A DNA stretch of 58,534 bases from Woeseiaceae bacterium. Lineage in GTDB: Bacteria > Pseudomonadota > Gammaproteobacteria > Steroidobacterales > Woeseiaceae. The position numbers and the translations under genes were made by a program. The stretch spans positions 1 to 58,534 of the forward strand of contig JAJFKV010000031.1 in NCBI GenBank assembly GCA_021773055.1, written 5' to 3'. Position 1 is the first letter of the stretch. Each line of letters begins with the position of its first letter. The notes under the pieces were generated by a model. That model searched no databases, was not told where the DNA came from, and saw only the letters and a list, made by a program, of their open reading frames with translations. Shown here piece by piece: positions 56,957 to 58,534 of this stretch.

Positions 56957-57195
56957 GTGTCGTCCTCCAGTTTTGGAGCCTTCGGACGACGCCCGTTGCG
57001 TGAGATATAGTCCTCCACCCAGGCGTCGAGTTCAAGCCGGTCGAAGGCAATGCCTTGCTGGCCGATGGGAATTCTTGTTAGATGCGGCCGGACGTCGCGA
57101 TTGAAGCGGTTGCGGTCCATGCCTAGATACGCAGGTGCGTCGCGAAGTCGTACGAGCCGCGGTAACAAGGCGATGGATGCACGCACAGATTTCAT
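56815..57195 (-). CDS. Small DNA-binding/excisionase-like protein
   Basis: A 126-residue protein. Residues 10-75 contain an AlpA/MerR-like helix-turn-helix (LVRLRDAPAYLGMDRNRFNRDVRPHLTRIPIGQQGIAFDRLELDAWVEDY), the rest is basic and polar. Similar genes between or before integrases are familiar in gammaproteobacterial islands; the role is probably excision control. It overlaps the integrase by 142 bp and its own start overlaps the stop of the second recombinase gene (57192-57195). Confidence 0.8.
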   Translation of the reverse strand: MKSVRASIALLPRLVRLRDAPAYLGMDRNRFNRDVRPHLTRIPIGQQGIAFDRLELDAWVEDYISRNGRRPKAPKLEDDTCQNVTECRVFAKKAMPGTLKSAAALHREDGSEKAREHLLAIRQSKY

Positions 57196-58058
57196 CGACC
57201 TAGATACACCGCCGCTATTTCAACCCGAGCGTGCCCAAGTTCGCTGCTGATGATGACGCGCGCCTCATGGTCGAGTGCTCGTTGCACAGGATTAAGATCC
57301 TTCGATGGCAATCCACCCGCCACTGGACAAACCCGTTCGGTGAGCTCGAAATAGCGCCGCTGAGCATAGCCGTGTCGCAATCCGTGAAGCTGAGACAGCC
57401 CTGCTTTTGCAGTATGTTTCTCGTAACGGTGAAGCTGCTTCACATAGTTCAGGTGGGGCGGTATTAGTGCACCGCCCCTGGCCAACGCTTTGACCTCTTC
57501 CAGCAACCGGCGTTGATCTTCGTTCGTGATTGGTACCGTTCTCGCTCGTCCACCCTTGGTCCAGCTGGGTTTGAGCTTGATGTGATCGTCCTGCACGGCG
57601 TAGCTCGGACTGAACTTGATCGCCTCTTCGCGGCGCAACCCAAAGGCCGCTTGTAATCGAATGCTCAAGCGAACGTACTTGTCAGAGAGCAAAGACAACG
57701 TCGTCTCATCCAGGTCCTGTGCCTTGGACACTTTGGCGACATACGCTCGCTTGCCGATGCCATAGGCGCTGTTGTCCCCGGCAATGATGCTGGGCTTGTT
57801 CACCTTCTTCGCCCACCACCTAAGTGCCGACAAGCGGTTCTTCAATGTCCCGTTACTGATGCCCTGCTTCTGCCAGTGAGCGACCAGGGCGTTGACGTGC
57901 TTGGGTTTTAACGATCTCGGCTGCATGCGTCGAAATCCTATCTCCAATAATTGACTGGCGATCAGGTCCAATAGCCTCGACCGGGTCGCTTGTGTTGAAA
58001 AACTGCCGTCACGGTTATCACGGCACATTTCGCTTAACTGGTAGTTCAGGTCTTTCAT
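57192..58058 (-). CDS. Second tyrosine recombinase (phage_int_SAM_2/integrase_1 type)
   Basis: A 288-residue recombinase of a different subfamily (PF12834/PF12835-like). The N-terminal DNA-binding part (RLLDLIASQLLEIGFRRMQPRSLKPKHV) leads to catalytic blocks GLRREEAIKF (Arg), HGLRHGYAQRRY (HxxR), and SELGHARVEIAAVYLGR (His and Tyr). The start is at 58058. Together with the downstream HTH gene and integrase it makes a tightly overlapping three-gene module. Confidence 0.87.
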   Translation of the reverse strand: MKDLNYQLSEMCRDNRDGSFSTQATRSRLLDLIASQLLEIGFRRMQPRSLKPKHVNALVAHWQKQGISNGTLKNRLSALRWWAKKVNKPSIIAGDNSAYGIGKRAYVAKVSKAQDLDETTLSLLSDKYVRLSIRLQAAFGLRREEAIKFSPSYAVQDDHIKLKPSWTKGGRARTVPITNEDQRRLLEEVKALARGGALIPPHLNYVKQLHRYEKHTAKAGLSQLHGLRHGYAQRRYFELTERVCPVAGGLPSKDLNPVQRALDHEARVIISSELGHARVEIAAVYLGR

Positions 58059-58119
58059 GGTGCGTATTACCTCGTTGGTGAGTTTGGATGACCTGCTTGC
58101 AGCCGTGAGGCGTACGAGG

Positions 58120-58361
58120 TCCGATCAAAAATCGGAAAAAGGTCACGGGACACCAGTCCCTTTAGGCCTGAAGCCTCAATCAGGTTCGCCGACGATCTCT
58201 TTTGAGTTCAGCCGGGGACCACCAGTTGGCCCAAAGGGCCGGTTCATAACGAGTAAACAATTACCTCCTTTTCAATAGGCTGGAAATGCGCCAAAGGCGC
58301 TTATATGAAAGATTCTGGACGAGACGTCCAAATGCGTTTTAGATGCCTGGCGGGAGTGCCA
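58120..58361. other. Hairpin-dense region upstream of the recombinase module
   Basis: Between the recombinase start and the right edge there is no long gene. Seven short perfect hairpins follow one another: 58120-58136 (TCCGAT/ATCGGA), 58147-58160 (GGGAC/GTCCC), 58164-58176 (AGGC/GCCT), 58228-58240 (GGCCC-AAA-GGGCC), 58288-58300 (GCGCC-AAA-GGCGC), 58316-58330 (TGGACG/CGTCCA) and 58348-58361 (TGGC/GCCA). On the minus strand this is the leader of the recombinase operon. A 23-codon frame (58176-58247, minus) has AAGGAGG 16 bases upstream, too far for a clear call. May be a structured RNA, a multi-site operator or an oriT-type region. Confidence 0.55.
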
Positions 58362-58365
58362 AGCT

Positions 58366-58518
58366 ATGCCGAACGTAGAAGTTCAGCTGGTCTGGAAAAT
58401 GCCGGGCTTTTTAATCCCGACTCGGGTCGAACGGCATGCAGCGCAAGCCTTGACCCTGTGCAGATATACCCCTGCCAGGTACCGCTTTGACGCAGCGGCT
58501 GCGTATCATGCAAATTAA
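58366..58518 (+). CDS. Possible 50-residue protein in the element
   Basis: ATG 58366 to TAA 58516-58518, with GGGAG nine bases upstream. The product starts MPNVEVQLVWKMPGFLIP and is basic with a TRVERHAAQALTLCRYTPARYRF segment. Not recognised. Other frames of the region are also partly open, so it is only a candidate. Confidence 0.35.
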   Translation: MPNVEVQLVWKMPGFLIPTRVERHAAQALTLCRYTPARYRFDAAAAYHAN

Positions 58519-58534
58519 GCTAGTACAAATCGTG

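Larger units (their letters stand above)
55739..58534. mobile_element. Left end of a tRNA-Arg-integrated element
   Basis: Immediately after the tRNA lie two tyrosine-recombinase genes and a small DNA-binding gene, all on the minus strand and pointing towards the tRNA. This is the standard layout of integrative elements inserted at a tRNA 3' end. The start given is an estimate: the attachment core should lie in the 3' half of the tRNA. No second copy of the tRNA end is found before the right edge, so the element extends beyond the window. Confidence 0.75.

Noticed and set aside
58120..58361. Retron msr-msd RNA
   Set aside because: The hairpins suggest a structured RNA, but no reverse transcriptase gene lies in the window; cannot be supported.

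Overview
This 58.5 kb window is chromosomal DNA from a free-living, probably marine or sediment gammaproteobacterium. I infer this from an EF-G2 of the Vibrio/Pseudomonas second-copy type, an AlkB alkane hydroxylase, a sucA-sucB-lpdA operon, a queC-queE queuosine cluster, many DUF885/M28/M19/amidohydrolase secreted hydrolases, DUF4389 and TolB-like/TPR signalling proteins. The set resembles Woeseiales-like Gammaproteobacteria, but the genus is a guess. Genes are tightly packed, and several convergent pairs overlap at their stop codons.

Layout. 1-2.4 kb: an SPFH/NfeD membrane pair (the SPFH gene runs off the left edge) and a sodium:alanine symporter. 2.4-8.0 kb: the 2-oxoglutarate dehydrogenase operon, all three subunits on the minus strand. 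8.1-17.7 kb: a DUF5658 membrane protein, AlkB, a CPBP intramembrane protease facing a short double-glycine-leader-like peptide gene, an outer-membrane barrel, a PLP decarboxylase plus MFS exporter, ArfB, a CadC-like TPR regulator and a pair of unknown small genes. 17.7-20.8 kb: formate-tetrahydrofolate ligase and a divergent Fic AMPylase, separated by an unusually regular array of TGTCGA/TCGACA inverted repeats. 20.9-28.6 kb: a membrane protein, a queuosine precursor operon (zinc-ribbon protein, QueC, QueE, membrane protein), a DUF885 hydrolase, a lipoprotein, an NTF2-like protein and a DUF3300 protein. 28.6-34.5 kb: an SPFH + ribbon-helix-helix operon with a perfect 19-bp palindrome, a TPR signalling protein, an MFS/MOSC pair and a second ribbon-helix-helix pair. 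34.6-44.9 kb: DUF4389, M19 dipeptidase, SLC13 transporter, amidohydrolase, zinc metallopeptidase, EF-G2 and RarD. 45-55.6 kb: an RND efflux pump with its adaptor, an ExeA-like ATPase with long Pro-Glu repeats, a second DUF885 protein, an M28 peptidase and a holin-like protein.

55.7 kb to the right edge: tRNA-Arg(CCT) followed at once by an integrative element with two different tyrosine recombinases and a small DNA-binding protein in overlapping frames, then a hairpin-dense leader region. The far end of the element lies outside the window.

The most unusual signal is the fic-fhs intergenic array at 19431-19627: six inverted repeats with centres exactly 35 bp apart, alternating narrow and wide, with all twelve half-sites in the same 10-bp register. 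Next are the orphan double-glycine-type peptide facing a CPBP protease, and the tRNA-integrated recombinase module with its hairpin-rich leader.
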